Source: Nepenthes gracilis (lineage: Eukaryota > Streptophyta > Magnoliopsida > Caryophyllales > Nepenthaceae). Taken from it: a stretch of 64,000 nt of DNA. The stretch lies in the NCBI GenBank assembly GCA_033239525.1, contig BSYO01000036.1, positions 3,432,126 through 3,496,125 of the forward strand, written 5' to 3'. Shown here piece after piece: positions 1 to 13,291 of this stretch (the first letter of the stretch is position 1; every line of letters starts with the position of its first letter). The notes under the pieces were generated by a model, which did not search any database, was not told the DNA's origin, and saw only the letters and a list, made by a program, of their open reading frames with translations. A program made the position numbers and the translations under genes.

Positions 1-256
1 ATTTGGGTTAATTAATAATACTTGGTTAATTGTTAATGATGGGTTTGGAATTTGAGGATGTGTCCTAATAAAGTGAGTTGATACAAAGGAACGTTAAGGC
101 AACCAAAAACTTATACATAGGAATAAGTTATTCTCGATTTAGGAAGGACCATATCTTGTGTCAGTTATACTCTATAATGGGACGTATGCACCTAAAATGA
201 AATGCTAGTCCCGTGTATTTGGATCACCCTTTATTTTAAAAAATATTATTAACAAA
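1..256 (+). pseudogene. E0 Tat-type integrase C-terminal end (fragment)
   Basis: Conceptual translation near positions 138-256 reads EGPYLVSVILYNGTY, then a decayed segment ending in an LKN-like motif. This matches the end of the E2 integrase in this window (ILVSTIIENGAYKL ... HLKKYCQ, ending at 22226) and the family pattern WEGPYRV...GTY...HLRRYYQ of Tat-lineage Ty3/gypsy polyproteins. The Trp expected before EGPY is a TAG stop. The 5' part of the element lies outside the window. It is a dead fragment; the lineage call is by motif only. Confidence 0.6.
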
Positions 257-970
257 GAGGCTATCGTAAAAGTTTAGAGGTGTGTTGGATTCCTCACTTT
301 GAAGTAATTTTATGATGTAAATAATTTTATATGTTATCAAAAAAAAATTTTTAATTTGGTTTTTATGAAGTTACATGTATGTGTGTTGTTCATTATATGG
401 CAATGATAGACTATGAATCAAACAATTAATTTTAACACATTATCTATAAAACGCAACAACTCGATTGATTGGCTACGATGTTCGTTCAATAATACTATAT
501 AGCCTTGAGTATGGTTGCACACATACCTAAAATTCAATAAAACTTGGGGGCTTAAAAACCAAGCGTTCGATACCCTTTCAAGAGGTCAAGTAATAGGTAG
601 GGTGAGGTCTATAAAGACTTGAATATAAATAGTCACTCAACTTATTAAATTTCAGGAATGCCACATATGTACAAGTGTTAATGAAGCTCTCTATAGGATA
701 TGCACAATTAGTCACACAATCAAGGACTAGCAACGGTAGTCTAAAAACTTAGTTGAAAATTAATTTTATCATCCCATGATCAAAGATCAAGAGACATGTG
801 CTTGGGGGTTAAATCCCCCAATCTACATCTATTTAAAGCTACTATTGTTATATAGATGTGAAAAATTCAGAAGATATTCATTAAAGAGCAAGCTACATTA
901 TCCTACTACAAAGTTGTGGTATAAAATTACAAATTAAGGGGCTGAAATTAATTAGCAACCCTATAGCTAA
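257..970 (+). other. E0 3' untranslated region
   Basis: No credible coding frame. The stretch lies where Tat elements carry a long 3' UTR, between the pol end and the antisense gene, and contains the phrase AACTTGGGGGCTTAAAAACC near 541. Together with 3210 onward it is the pre-insertion continuation of E0, interrupted by the solo LTR that starts at 971. Confidence 0.45.
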
Positions 971-3209
971 TGTAAGAGACGAGTCTTTAATTTATAATAA
1001 TCACGATTAATTAAATTAATATAATTAAAATTGAGATCAAATGATAAAAATTGGATCAAAAGTAAAAAATTAAATTGGATGTCTCGGCGCCTAATGAAGA
1101 CCCTGCTAGCACTAGAGCACCAATTTTAAATTAGTAGCATCCAAGGCACACCTGAAGGATGTCCGAGCAGCAAAAGTAGTGGATTCAGTGCTTGAGGCAA
1201 ACCCGAGCAGCACTTGAGTGTTGCGATCTAGTAAATTAGTGTTCGATGCACGTTCGAGTAACGCTCGAGCAACACCCAGTATATATATGACCTTCGATTT
1301 ATTTTTCTATCATTTTTTCAAAGAAGTTTGAGAGTAGAAAGAGAAACAAATGAGGAGAAGAGAGAGAAAAAAAGAGAGAAAGTCATAGAAGTCAAAATTA
1401 AGTTAATCCAAGCTAGATTTTGGTGAGAATTAAGTGAAGACAAAGTGTATTCTATTGCTGTTCTTTCATAATTCTCTTAGTATTTTTTTTATTGAAATGC
1501 TCATGCATAACATGAATTTGAAATATGATATTTATGTTTAATATGCATATTAAACTCTCTTTATATTATTAAGAAATTGTATAAAATTTATGCCTAAGTT
1601 CATGTATATTGAGTAAGCCAACTGAATTATGCATTTTAGCCTTCATATATGATCTGAAATTTTGGTTTAGTTCTCCTGCAAACTTAATTTCGTGCATGAT
1701 ATTATTACATGTTTGAAAACAACAATGTATATGCTTTAAATGTGCTGAAAATATACTCAATTTCTTTGCATGTAAGCTAGCTGAGTCATAAATTTTTGTA
1801 TTTCTATTGTTGAAGTCTTTACTATTTTTCTTGTAAAATGTGGTACAAATTATTATGTATTGTTGAATGTAGCTTTTATATGATTGAATAATTAGCATGT
1901 TTGAGTTTCTGTCCAGATTTTTTTATATCCTGCATGTTCAAAAAAATCCAGTAAAATTTCCTACGTATTGAGAGTTCTGCACTTTTGCTAGTTTTCTTGC
2001 ATTTTGCTAATTAACTAGTTTGCATATTTAAAAAAAGCTACAATTTAGCATGTTATGTTAAGAAATTTCAGAATTAGAAGAGAAACCTCTATAATCATGT
2101 CAAAGAATAAGAGAAAATTAAAAATTATAAAAAAAAGTGTAGAGTTTTTCTATAAATTACGTTGGATTATGATTATATTTCAGCGGATAATATATTGTGA
2201 CATGTCTTAATATATTATAATGATATATCGATAACCGAACCTATTATCTGCGGGTGAGAAGAGGTATTCAACCCAATTTATAGAATTATATGTATGACAG
2301 CTTACCTACATGTTCTAAATAGTAACGTATGATCTTTAATTGTGTGAAAATAAATATAACTTGAATTTTAATTGTTTACTTATTTAATCGGTAAAGCCCA
2401 TTGGCCATAATCCCTAAGAAAAATCAGATTTAAGTAAGATTTGATAACTTAAATTGAGTAAGAATATAATAAAATAAACTTGAACATTCTGCATAACTCA
2501 GCATATAATTATTATAAAATTTCATGACATATTATTAAAATTTAATACATTGATCCTTTCAGTTAATTTTAAAAGTAAAGCATAAATGATTATTTATTAT
2601 ATGTTATACTTTATTAAATTTTTGGCTTACTTTTTATTATTTTTGCTAACATTTTCAAATGAGATATACAAATTCTTACCGGATAAATAGGAATGAAGAA
2701 CGGTGGTGTTTGAAGAGATTAGATTAGAGTTTTAATTATGTTTATTGTTAATCTGATTTATACTTTAGTTTTCGGACAAACATTAATGGGTTCAATGTTG
2801 TACTTTTAGCTTTAATTTCAGTTTCAGATGATAGTAATTGATGGTTATGTTAATTGGACAGTAGTTGCACTTGTTATGTCGAATATTGGTCATTTCGGAT
2901 ATTATTATTATTGGTTGTGAATGCGAAACGTGGTTGTCCAACAGTTATGTATTTTATTTCTGCAAACTTGTATACTTCGATATTTTTATTAGATAGATAT
3001 CATTCATTATGTAATGTTTGACGTCATAATTGAGTCGGTTTTGGAGCAACATGAGACGTGGCACATGTTTGGGTCCTATGAAGGATGTTGTACTAAGTTA
3101 TTTTGGTCAGTTAAGGTATCGACGTCCAAATATTAATTAAACAATAAATTAAATAATTAATAATTATTTGGTTAAGAGTTAATTATAAGATTTGCTTTGG
3201 GACGTGACA
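971..3209 (+). mobile_element. Solo LTR S1, chromovirus (Tekay/Del-like), 2239 bp
   Basis: It starts TGTAAGAGAC and ends GGGACGTGACA, with GCTAA before (966-970) and GCTAC after (3210-3214), a 4/5 target-site duplication. Its first ~90 bases match the LTR start of the minus-strand element at 62953 (both contain GATTAATTAAATTAATATAA). Its layout matches the LTRs of E1: CpG-rich blocks of CTCGAGC-like words, a GA-rich transcribed leader at 1320-1390, then a long AT-rich U5. No polypurine tract precedes it and no primer-binding site follows it, so it is a solo LTR left by intra-element recombination. Confidence 0.72.
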
Positions 3210-3210
3210 G

Positions 3211-4497
3211 CTACTGTTCAGTTTCGATGCTTGAAAATTGAGAGTTTAGTTGATCCTCAAAATTTTTAACTTTAAAGGCTAAGGTAGCTTTGGATTTCCT
3301 CGCATCAAAACAACAAACGATGAAGTCAGGAGTCACTAGAGTGATTATTTTCCTGCAAAGAATAATGCATTCATTAAATCGTGCATCAAGTAAAGAGTGA
3401 AGTTCTTCCGATCGACTGCTCTTTCTTAGTGAAACCTTAAGCTGTGGGCATTTTGCATCTAGTCTCACCATAATGCTCACAGCCACAAAAATGCGTTGTT
3501 CCACTTCAATATCCATATCTTCAACAAAAATGCCTCTATCTTCAACAATGTTTTGGCTTCACCGGCCACAACTCTATACTCCAAATCCCTGACAGAAGCT
3601 GGATCAATATAATACCTAGACAGATAATCAAGTTCTTTACCTTAAAAATATAGCCTGTATGTTATTTGATTCACCAAATCCTTAGACTGTAACAAAAGTG
3701 AATTAGTAATACAAAAATAAATAAACGAGTTGAAATTAAAGAACAAAAGCATATCACTCGGGTATGGGTACCCTGGTCTGGCAATAAAATTGATGAAGAT
3801 CCAGCAATATTAGGGTTTAAAGAAGATGAATACTTCCAGCAAGGGATTGACGAGGACAGATGAAGCAAATGAATTTCAACTCCTTGTGAGGCTTCAAACT
3901 CCTTGTAACTCAGTAAGGAAGATGCAAAATGAATCTCCGTCTCCCTCACAATATGGACACTATTCAAATTATCTTTCTCTTCAGTTGAAACAGCTTGAGT
4001 GATAAGAGTCTTCGCTACCTGTCCATTAACGAAGGAGAGCCATATATGAGAGGAATCCCATATTCAGCCACAATACGAGCAGCAACTATCAACACATCGT
4101 CATATGAGGAACCATGCAGAGTTACTTACCCCCCCCAAAAAAAAAGAGGAACCATGCAGAGAGTTGTGCTTCTCATTTGGTGAAATTATTAGGATTCTCC
4201 CTTCAATTTTTTACAAGAACCAGTGTAAAAAAAATGTGCAACTTTCTCAACTCTCATCTCGGCCCTCACATCAGCCACAGATTTTTTAAAAGCTGTGTCA
4301 ATAACCTCTAACACCTTGTCATTTGCTTGAGAAACTGGTAAATTTACTACACGGTTGCTAGAATGACCAAAACGAGTCCTAGGATGGGAACCTGTCAAAA
4401 TGTATTTCCTCCTTTCCAAGGGACGTGAAGGCATGTCAACAACAACATCACCCCAAGAACAATATATTGATTTGTCGTGTGACTAAAACAGTAGGGG
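3211..4497 (-). pseudogene. E0 antisense gene, C-terminal half (PF04195-like)
   Basis: Read on the minus strand, the piece at 3211-3516 contains LRKSSRSEELHSLLDARF then IITLVTPDFIVCCFDARKSK. This aligns with the antisense gene in E2 (22932-23129: LRTSLKPKDISSVLERKY then KLLVPRFLIVFFDPRNPNA). Pieces at 3671-3967 and 4189-4434 on the same strand carry intermediate, broken sequence. The gene continues at 13292-13850 on the far side of the chromovirus E1, which inserted at 4498. Frameshifts and stops are frequent. The family resembles the 'putative gypsy-type transposon' proteins (PF04195) that lie antisense downstream of pol in Tat elements; that assignment is from memory of the family. Confidence 0.55.
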
Positions 4498-6617
4498 TGT
4501 AAGGTAGCGGTTTTCAAAATATGATAATTATGAGTAATTAAAATAATACAAGTAAAATTAAGTTAAATAGATGTGGAAAAATAGATATTGAAAGAAAAAA
4601 TAAAGGAGGGAGGAAGAACTCCGAATGTGCACTCGAGCGGTGTTGGGGGTGCGATTTCCAGTAGTGTGGCACCCGATGCCTGCCCAAGTAGTGCCAGAGG
4701 TGTGATTTTCATAATCGCCACGCTCGATGGATGTTTGAGCACAAGCCGAGGCACAATTTACAGAATAGGACCGCCTGATGGATGCTCGAGTCACACTCAA
4801 GCACAGCTTGCTATGTACAGCCAGTGCTCGAGGGGCACCTAACCAGCGCTTGAGCACCAGTGATCCTTATCTGATTATTTGGATAAGTGTTGATATATTT
4901 TAATATAAAAATTATTTTATATAATAAAGAAAAAAAAGAAAAGGGATCAGCCATTTTACATGACAAAGAGGGAGAAGGAGAGAGAAAGAGAAGAAAGGAG
5001 AAAAAGAGAAGAGAAAGAAAGTTAGAGAGAGAAATTGTTCTCGGGTTTGAATCGAGTTGTGTCTGAAGAAGAAAATTTGTAGATCGGGTTAAGGCAAATA
5101 CACTCTAAGCTTCGTCCTTCTGTTGTTGTTGTTTCTTGAATATTTCTCCGAGTATTATTATTTCAATACCCTGCTCCGTTAAGATTTCACCGATTAAATT
5201 GCATGTTTTACTGCTCTCTCTCATTTTTATAAAGAAGTTTCATATTTAAATGCATGTATTATGAATTATGTATTTTTATTCAATTTTTGTCTATCGTTCA
5301 AAATCTGTAAAAATGTTTAAAGTTACTACATAACTGAAATTTGAGAAATATGATTTATGGAAATTATTTGTGTAATTTACCGTTATATGTTCATCTATTT
5401 ATGTTAAAAATTATCTATTTAGTAAAGTTTATGATTATCTGCATATCTGTATTTTATAAAAAATTATTTGTTAAAATCTAAAATTTAATTTTACAAGAAT
5501 ATGAAAATATATATCTGTATCCAAAGGAATATGAAAATATGAAATATGTATATGTATTTGCAAGGATATGAAATTATAAATCTGTATCAAGAAATTACAA
5601 CTCTACAATTTATTATCTATTATTAAAATTTTCTCCCGGTGTGAGAAAATCAAGGAAGAAGAACTAAGAATATTTGTACAGAGTTTTCAATATGAAATAT
5701 GAAAAGAAATCATGAAATTTGATCAAGAATTTTCATTTCAATGGGTGCTATTCCTTATTATACCTTAGGATATTATAATGGTAAATCAAGAAATTGTCCC
5801 TAGGCTACGAGAAACGTTTTCATGGCTAAGAAGAACTATGGCCCTATATATCAAGATTAAAGGTATACCGCCTACTCTGGGGTGATAAATTCGAGGTACA
5901 TGGGTAGTGTCTTAGATTATGTGGAATAATATGATACTTTTCTCGATTAGCCTGTTCTATTAGTTGGTAAGGCCTACTAGTTCTGATCCTCCAAGTTAAA
6001 AAAAATTTTGTATGTTTTTAAGACTAATGAAAACAAAAATAAATATGAAAAGTTAAATGTGTTTCGAAAATGTATTCGATCATATTTTTATAATTATGTA
6101 TCTGCCTTATGATCCTATCTTGTTCCTTGGATTTATATTAAAGTATATTGCATTTGTTTTTAATTATATTTGTATCTTGTTGAGTATTTAAATTATTTGC
6201 TTGCTATTTTTTTTTACCCTCAAATGAGTACAAGTTGATACTAGATGAGGTGGACCAGGAGTCGCAGGTTCTTAGGCTCAGAAGGATAAATTTTGTGGAT
6301 TACGTATATGTAAAAAGAAAATTTTGTTGTATTATGGTTATTTTGATGACATTTCTATAGATATGTTTCCCCTATGTTGATAATTATATATAGTTGCTTC
6401 CGTATATTATTGTGGTTTGTTTTTGGTACCTACTGATATCTCTCTAATCCAACGTTGTATCTAGGCTATATGGCGTTGGAGCCATGAATATATTGTGATA
6501 ATATTTGGATCCTGTGTTATTGATGGATGATGTATATGGATGGATGTTATATAATTTGCATTTAGTTTTTAATGGACATTAGGTCAGGTAGTATTTTAGT
6601 TCATCTGGTCCGTCACA
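4498..6617 (+). repeat. E1 5' LTR (2120 bp)
   Basis: It runs from TGTAAGGTAG to GGTCCGTCACA. It contains GC-richer blocks of ACTCGAGC-type words (4620-4850), a TATA-like AT stretch near 4890-4930, a GA-rich leader (4965-5030) and a long AT-rich remainder. Its partner is 11210-13291. Confidence 0.88.
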
Positions 6618-6632
6618 TGTGATATCAGAGAA
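6618..6632 (+). other. E1 primer-binding site
   Basis: TGTGATATCAGAGAA directly follows the 5' LTR. It is a decayed form of TGGTATCAGAGC, the complement of the initiator tRNA-Met 3' end used by plant chromoviruses and copia elements. Confidence 0.7.
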
Positions 6633-6847
6633 GGAGATACCTTTGACTTGATTTGAATCTCATGCGGAAGACTAAGTTAGGATAAGTTAGATCGAATAAA
6701 TAGTCAAAGGTGCAGGTTAATTAAGTTTGGTTGGATAACTAGGATTGCGTTAGGATCAATAGTTATGTTTGATCGTATAGTTAATAGTGTCCCAGCTGAA
6801 TTTTGCAACTGACCTAAATTGTCCTTATTTCAAAAAGAGCATTAGCA

Positions 6848-9800
6848 ATGGCGAATAGAAGGAGAACCACATGTGGTGGCCAACCGCAGGATCGAGAGGC
6901 GGAATATTTAAATCTTCTTGGAAGAATGGTAGACATTATGGAAGCTATGGGGCAACAAAATTTACCTCCAGTTCCAATTCCGGCTCTGATCAAGCTCCTG
7001 TAAATCCTGAGCCATCTACCTACAAACGATTTGTTAATGAAAGAGTCCTCAAATTCTTGTGTGAACCGGATCCAGTAAAGACAGATACTTGGTTTCAGCG
7101 ACTTATGAAGATATTTGCAATTATCCGGTGTCCAAAAAAGGACAAGATTTTATTCGCCACATATCATTTGGAAGGTGAGGCCCATCATTGGTAGGCTATG
7201 AAGAAAAGAGCCATGGGAGTGCTTGAAAACGATATCACTTGGGCTATAGTTGAAGTGGTATTTATGGAGAAGTATTTTCTTTCTAATCTCCGCGAGCAGA
7301 ACGAAGAAGAATTTATTCGGTTAATGCAAGACAACCAGACAGTTTTCGGATAAGATACCAAATTTACATAGTTGTTCCGATATGCTCCCTATATGGTGGA
7401 GGATGAAGAAAGAAAAGTAAGGAAGTTTCTGCAGGACCTGAGGGACAATATCCATATGTAGTTGGCGACGTTAAAATTGCCGACTTATGACGACATATTG
7501 GACTGATCCCTGAGCTATGAGAAAGAGCTCGAGAAGGAAGATTTCTTCGAGAGGAGGATGTCCAGACGAGGTGGTGCAGGTACTCGTGCTAATACTGGTG
7601 TGGGTGCAAGTTCGAGTGCGGATTCAGGGAGACCGACGAAGAGGACAAAGCAACTAGATCAAGAGAAGAAGGCTAGTTAGTTTGTACAGACCTCACGGAC
7701 TTCAGTTAATTCATGTTCACATCGTGGGAAGCTGCATGGAGGTAAGCCTTGTTACAAGTTGTTGGGTGTGTGTTTCAATTGTGGACAGGCGAGCATCTGA
7801 TTAAAAATTGTCCCCATTCGAAGAGGGCCTTAATGTCCAAGCCCACTATCCCAGGCAAGTCTTCTGCGATGACTGCTGAGGAGGCCAAGGCATCAGACAC
7901 TGTAGTGGAAAGTACTCCTTTTATTTGTGGCATCTCTGGTTCTATGATCTTTGATTCCAGATCTACCCATTTTTTTTATTTCATATTAATTTGCATATCA
8001 TCTTACATTATCTCCTAAGATCTTAGATTATTCTTTGACTATCTTGAGACCTATGGGATCATCTGTTATTATGGATATTTTATACCTGAAGTGTGTTATT
8101 GAGGTGAATGTGTTGTTGTTAGAAGTGGATTTGATTTTGTTGGAGATGTGCGATTTGGACGTAATTTTGAGTATGGATTGGTTGTCTAAATATCACACTA
8201 ATATTGATTGTTTCTATAAGAAAGTGGACTTTGTAATTTCGGAATGTGAGCCCTTTCACATTCAAGGAATTCGGCGTGTGGAAGAGTCCAATTTTATTAT
8301 GGCTCTACATGCTTGATATCTGTTGGATGACGGGTGTGAAGCCTATTTGGTGTGTGCTAGCATGGTAGAAAGTGATGTTGCATTACCCAAGGAGATACCG
8401 GTAGTGTGCGAGTTTGATAATATATTTTCAGAAGAATTATTTGGTTTGCACTACATCGGAAGATAGAATTTAAAATTGATCTTGTGCCAGGATCAGTACC
8501 GATCTCAAAGAAACCCTATTGCTTGACTCCTATCGAATTAAAGGAGTTAAAGTAGCAATTGATGACCTATTAGACAGTGGTTTTATTAGACTCAGTATGC
8601 CTCTGTGGGGTGCACCAGTTCTGTTTATAAAGAAGAAGGATGGGACATTGCGGTTGTGTGTGGATTATCGTGAGTTAAACGAAATCATGATCAAGAATAG
8701 ACATCCTTTGCCGCGGATCGATGATCTCTTTGACCAGTCGTAAGGAGCATGTGTATTTTCAAATATTGATCTTTGATCAGGGTACCATTAGGTACGATGA
8801 CTATAAATTCCTTATTGTGCCGTTTGATTTGACGAATGCTTATACTACTTATATGGATTTAATGAATAGAGTTTTTTGGCCCTATTTGGATATATGTGTA
8901 GTGATTCTTATTGATAATATTTTGATTTATTCAAAAAGTTATAAAGAGCACGAGACGCATTTAAAAACTGTGCTTAGACTCTTTAGGAGCTTAAATTATT
9001 TGCGTAATTGAAGAAGTGTGGGTTCTAACTTAAAGAAATTATATTTTTCGGCATCGTCATTTCTAATAGAGGTGTTTTCGTAGATCCAAAGAAGATTAAA
9101 GTTGTGATTAATTGGAGTTGACCGACAACGAAGGTTACCCGACCTATTTGATTGGACAGAGGAATGTGAGCGGAGTTTTCAAGAGTTAGAGGATTGATTA
9201 ACTTTTGTGCCGATTCTGACAATTCCTAATAGTTCTGGTAGTTTTAAAGTATACTATGATATCTGTAAGATTGGATTTGATTGTGTTCTGATACAGAATG
9301 GAAAGGTTGTTACTTATGGGTTTCGACAATTGAAGATTCATGAGAAAGTCATCCGACCCATGATTTGGAGTTAGTCGCTATGGTGTTTGCATTAAAAATT
9401 TGAAGATATTATCGGTACAACGAGAAATTTCTTATATATTCTGATAATAAAAGTCTCAAATATTTCTTCTCACAGAAGGAATTGAATATGAGGTAGCAAA
9501 GATGGGTAAAATTTTTGAAAGACTATAATTGAGAGATTCAGTACCATCCAGGAAGAACTAATGTGGTAGCAAATGCTTTTAGTTGTCAAACCAGTTTTGT
9601 AGCTCGGTTGCAAATTAAGCAAATGGAGATATTGGACTGCTTAAGGCATTATAATATTTGGTATTATATTAAAGGTAATAAAATGATGTTGTCTTATCTA
9701 CAGGTGCAGTTGGAGATTCTGTAGAAGATCAAGGAGAAGCAAGCAAATGTCCCATTTTTAATGGATATTATTGGAGATCTTAATCGAGACTCTTAGATTG

Positions 9801-11138
9801 ATTTTAATATTCGAACTGATGGAATCTTGAGATTCCGAGATCAATTGTGTGTTCCTTAGGATAAGGAGTTGAAGGAAAAGATCATGAAATAGGCTCATTG
9901 AATCAGCTATACTTTTTACCCTGAAATTAATAAGATGTACCAGGACCTGAGAAAAATATTCTTGTGGAAGAATAAGCGAAGAGAAATTGTAACTTTTATT
10001 GGTAGATGTCTCATTTGCTAACAACCGAAGGCTGAAAGAAGGAAACCATTGGGCTTGTTACAATCTTTACCCATTCCGATTTGGAAGTGGAAAGATGTTA
10101 CGCTGGATTTTGTTATGGGTTTGCCAAGGACGTTGAAAAATCATGATGCAATCTAGCTCATTGTGGATCAGCTAACGAGATCAACTCATTTATTAGCCAT
10201 TTGGACAACATATTTCGTGAATCAGTTAGCGTAACTGTATATTAACGAGATTGTTAGACTTCAAGGTATACCGGTATCTATTGTGCTGATTGTGATCCAC
10301 ATTTTGTATCTAAATTTTGAGAGAGTCTGCATCGAGAACTAGGGACAAATTTAAAGTTTACTATTGCGTATCATCCTTAGACAGATAGCCAATCTAAGCG
10401 TACCATCCAGATTCTAGAAGATATGCTCAGGGCATCTGTGATGGAGTTGAAGGGTCATTGAGATGATCACTTGGCTTTAGCGGTGTTTGCCTACAATAAC
10501 AATTATCAGGTAAGTATCGATATGGCTTCATTTGAGGTCTTGTATGGTTGAAAATGTCAATCTCCTATTCATTTGAAAGTGACGGAAAACAGACAACTTC
10601 TGAGGCCTGATGCATTTTGAGAGACATCAGAGAAGATTTTGTTGATTCACAAAAAGCTGAAGACGGTCTAGAGTCGGCAGAAAAGTCATGCTGACCGAAG
10701 GAGATTGGAGGTTAGATTTGAGATTAGTGTTTTTGTTTTTCTTAAAGTATCATCGTTGAAGGGAACATCCGGATTTGGTGCTACAAAAAAATTAAAATCG
10801 AGGTATATTGGACCCTTCGAGATTTTGGAGAAAGTCGGGGAGGTGGCCTATCGTCTAGCTTTACTGCTAAATATGGCCAATGTGTATGATGTCTTTCATG
10901 TGTCTATATTGCGGAATTACGTCCACGACCTACCACACATCATTAATTATGGACTTCTAGCCATTAATGAGAATCTGTCCTATGCGGAAGAGTCAGCACA
11001 AATTTGGATTGGAGAGACCACATTTTGCATACAGAGATCATTCTGCTTGTGAAAGTATTATGGAGGAATCATTCTCACAAAGAAGCTACGTAGGAAAGAG
11101 AAGAAGAGATCCAGGATAAATATCTGCATTTATTTTGA
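6848..11138 (+). pseudogene. E1 gag-pol polyprotein, chromodomain type (broken)
   Basis: The start is ATG 6848 (MANRRRTTCG). In order: gag core around 7010-7200 (FATYHLEGEAHHW, then TAG instead of the second Trp); a decayed zinc knuckle near 7760 (CFNCGQ); protease motif MIFDSRSTHF near 7940 (family FDSGATHSF) and DVILSMDWLSKYHTNIDC; RT from 8450 ([27 protein letters not shown]); RNase H near 9350-9590 (YHPGRTNVVANAFS); integrase core from 9780 (TLDFVMGLPRT); GPFEILEKVGEVAYRLAL near 10810; chromodomain VKVLWRNHSHKEAT near 11050. About 15-17 RT codons are missing after SGYH (near 8785), and the RT catalytic IDD reads IDN (near 8913). Many stops fall where Trp, Gln or Arg is expected. It is not functional. 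Confidence 0.85.
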
Positions 11139-11195
11139 GGTATGCAAATTCGTTATATTTTGAAAATTTGTTAAATTTTGAGGACGAAATTTTAT

Positions 11196-11209
11196 AAGTG
11201 GGGGAGGAT
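11196..11209 (+). other. E1 polypurine tract
   Basis: AAGTGGGGGAGGAT lies immediately before the 3' LTR. It is preceded by GAGGACGAAATTTTATAAG, a phrase typical of the 3' end of plant chromovirus internal regions. It primes plus-strand synthesis. Confidence 0.82.
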
Positions 11210-13291
11210 TGTAAGGTATTGGATTTTAAAATATGATAATTTTGAATAATTAAGATAATATAATCAAAAGTCAATTAAATGTATACGGAAAAATAGAGAT
11301 CGGAAGCAAACATGGAAGGGGGAGGAAGAATGATCGAAGTGTGCTTGAGTGGTGCCGGGGGTGCGATTTCCAGTAATGCGGCGCTCGATACATGCCCGAT
11401 CGGTGTTGGAGGAGTGATTTCCAAAATTGTCACTCTTGATGGATACTCGAGCGCAAGTTAGGGTACAATTTTCAGAATAGGACCGCCTGATGGACGTCCA
11501 AGTCATGCTTGAGCAGGGCATAGTGTGTATGGCCAGTGCTCAAGGGGCACCCGATCAGTACTCGAGTGCCGGTCATTCCTATCCAATTATTTGGATAAGT
11601 TTTGTTATATTTTAATATAAAAATTATTTTATGTAATAAAGAAAAAAAAGAAAAGGGATCATCCATTTTACATGACAAAGAAGGAGAATGAGAGATAAAG
11701 AGAAGAGTGGAGAAAGAGAGAAGAGAGAGAAAGTCAGAGAGAGAAAGTGGTCTTGGGTTTGAATTGAGCTGTGTCTGAAGAAGAAAATTTGTAGATCTGG
11801 TTAATATAAGTGCACTCTAAGTTTCGTCATTCTGTTGTTACTGTTTCTTAAATATTTCTTCGGATATTATTGTTTTGATACCCTACTCCGTTAAGCTTTC
11901 ATCGATTAAATTGCATATTTTACAACTCGCTCTCGTTTTTATGAAGAAGTTTTATGTTTAAATCCATGCATTATGAGTTATGTATTTTTATTCAGTCTCT
12001 GGCTATAGTTTAAAATCTGTAAATATGTTTAAAGTTACTACATAACTAAAACTTAAGAAATATGATTTATGAAAATCATAAATCATCTGTTTATGTTAAA
12101 AATCATATGTTATATAAAGTCTATGATTATCTGCATGCCTGTGCTTTATAAAATGTTATATGTTAAACTCTAATATTTAGGTGCACAAGAATATAAAAAT
12201 ATGTATATGTATAAATAAGAATATAGCAATATCTATCTGTATCCAAAGGAATATGAAAATATGAAATATGTATCTGTATCTGTAAAGATAAGAAATTATG
12301 AATTTATATCAAAAAATTAAAACTCTATAATTTATTATTTGTTATTAATATTTGTACATAGTTTTCAATATGAAATATGAAAAGAAATCATAAAATTTGA
12401 CTAAAAATTTTTATTTCAGCGGGTAGTATTCTCTGGTATGTCTTAAAATATTACAATAAGAAATCAAAAATTACCCCTGCGCCACAGGAAAATTTTTGGT
12501 GGTTAAGAAGAACTATAGTCCTATATATTGGGATTAAAAGTATACTGCCTACCATAAGACGTTAACTTTGAGGTACGTAAGTTGTAACTTAGATTGTTTG
12601 GAATAACATGATTCTTTCCTCAGTTGATCTGCTCTATTAGGTGGTAAGACCTACTAATCTGATTCTCAAAGATGAAGAAGTTTTTACATATTTTGAAGAC
12701 TAATGGAAACATAAATAAATATGAAAAGTTATAAGTGTTTCGAAAATGTATTCGATCATGTTTTTATGTTTATATATCTGCCTTATGATTCCATCTTGTT
12801 CATTGGATTTATGTTAAAGTGTACTATATTATCTTTAATTATATTTAAGCTTTATTGAGTATTTGGCTCACTCACTTACTGTTTTTCTTACCTTCATATG
12901 AGCACGAGCTGATATTAGATGAGGTGGACTAGGAGTTGCAGGTTCCTAGGCACAGAAGGATCAATTTTGTGGATTATGTATATTTAAAAGGAGAATTTTG
13001 TTATATTATGGTCATTTTGATAACATTTCTGTAAATATGTTTCCGCTGTGTTAATGATTATACATATTTGCTTTCATATGTTATTGTGGTTTGTTTTTGG
13101 TACCTACTAGTATCTCTCTGATCCGACGTTATATCTATGCTATATGGCGTTGGAGCCATGATCATATTGTGGCAATATTTGGATCCCGTGTTTTTAATGG
13201 ATGATGTATATGAATGGATATTATATGATTTGTATTTAGTTTTTGACAGACATTAGATCATGTGGTATTTTAGTTTATCCGGTCCGTCACA
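11210..13291 (+). repeat. E1 3' LTR (2082 bp)
   Basis: It runs from TGTAAGGTAT to GGTCCGTCACA, collinear with 4498-6617 apart from small indels and many transitions. Confidence 0.88.

Larger units (their letters stand above)
4498..13291 (+). mobile_element. E1: full-length chromovirus LTR retrotransposon (Tekay/Del-like)
   Basis: An 8794-bp element: 5' LTR (4498-6617), tRNA-Met-type primer site, gag-pol with C-terminal chromodomain, polypurine tract and 3' LTR (11210-13291). The flanks AGGGG (4493-4497) and AGGAG (13292-13296) are a 4/5 target-site duplication. The two LTRs differ at roughly one base in seven in a 61-base stretch compared by eye (around 5040 and 11750), so the insertion is old. 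It landed in the antisense gene of E0. The order protease, RT, RNase H, integrase, GPF-type and chromodomain tail identifies a Ty3/gypsy chromovirus. Confidence 0.88.
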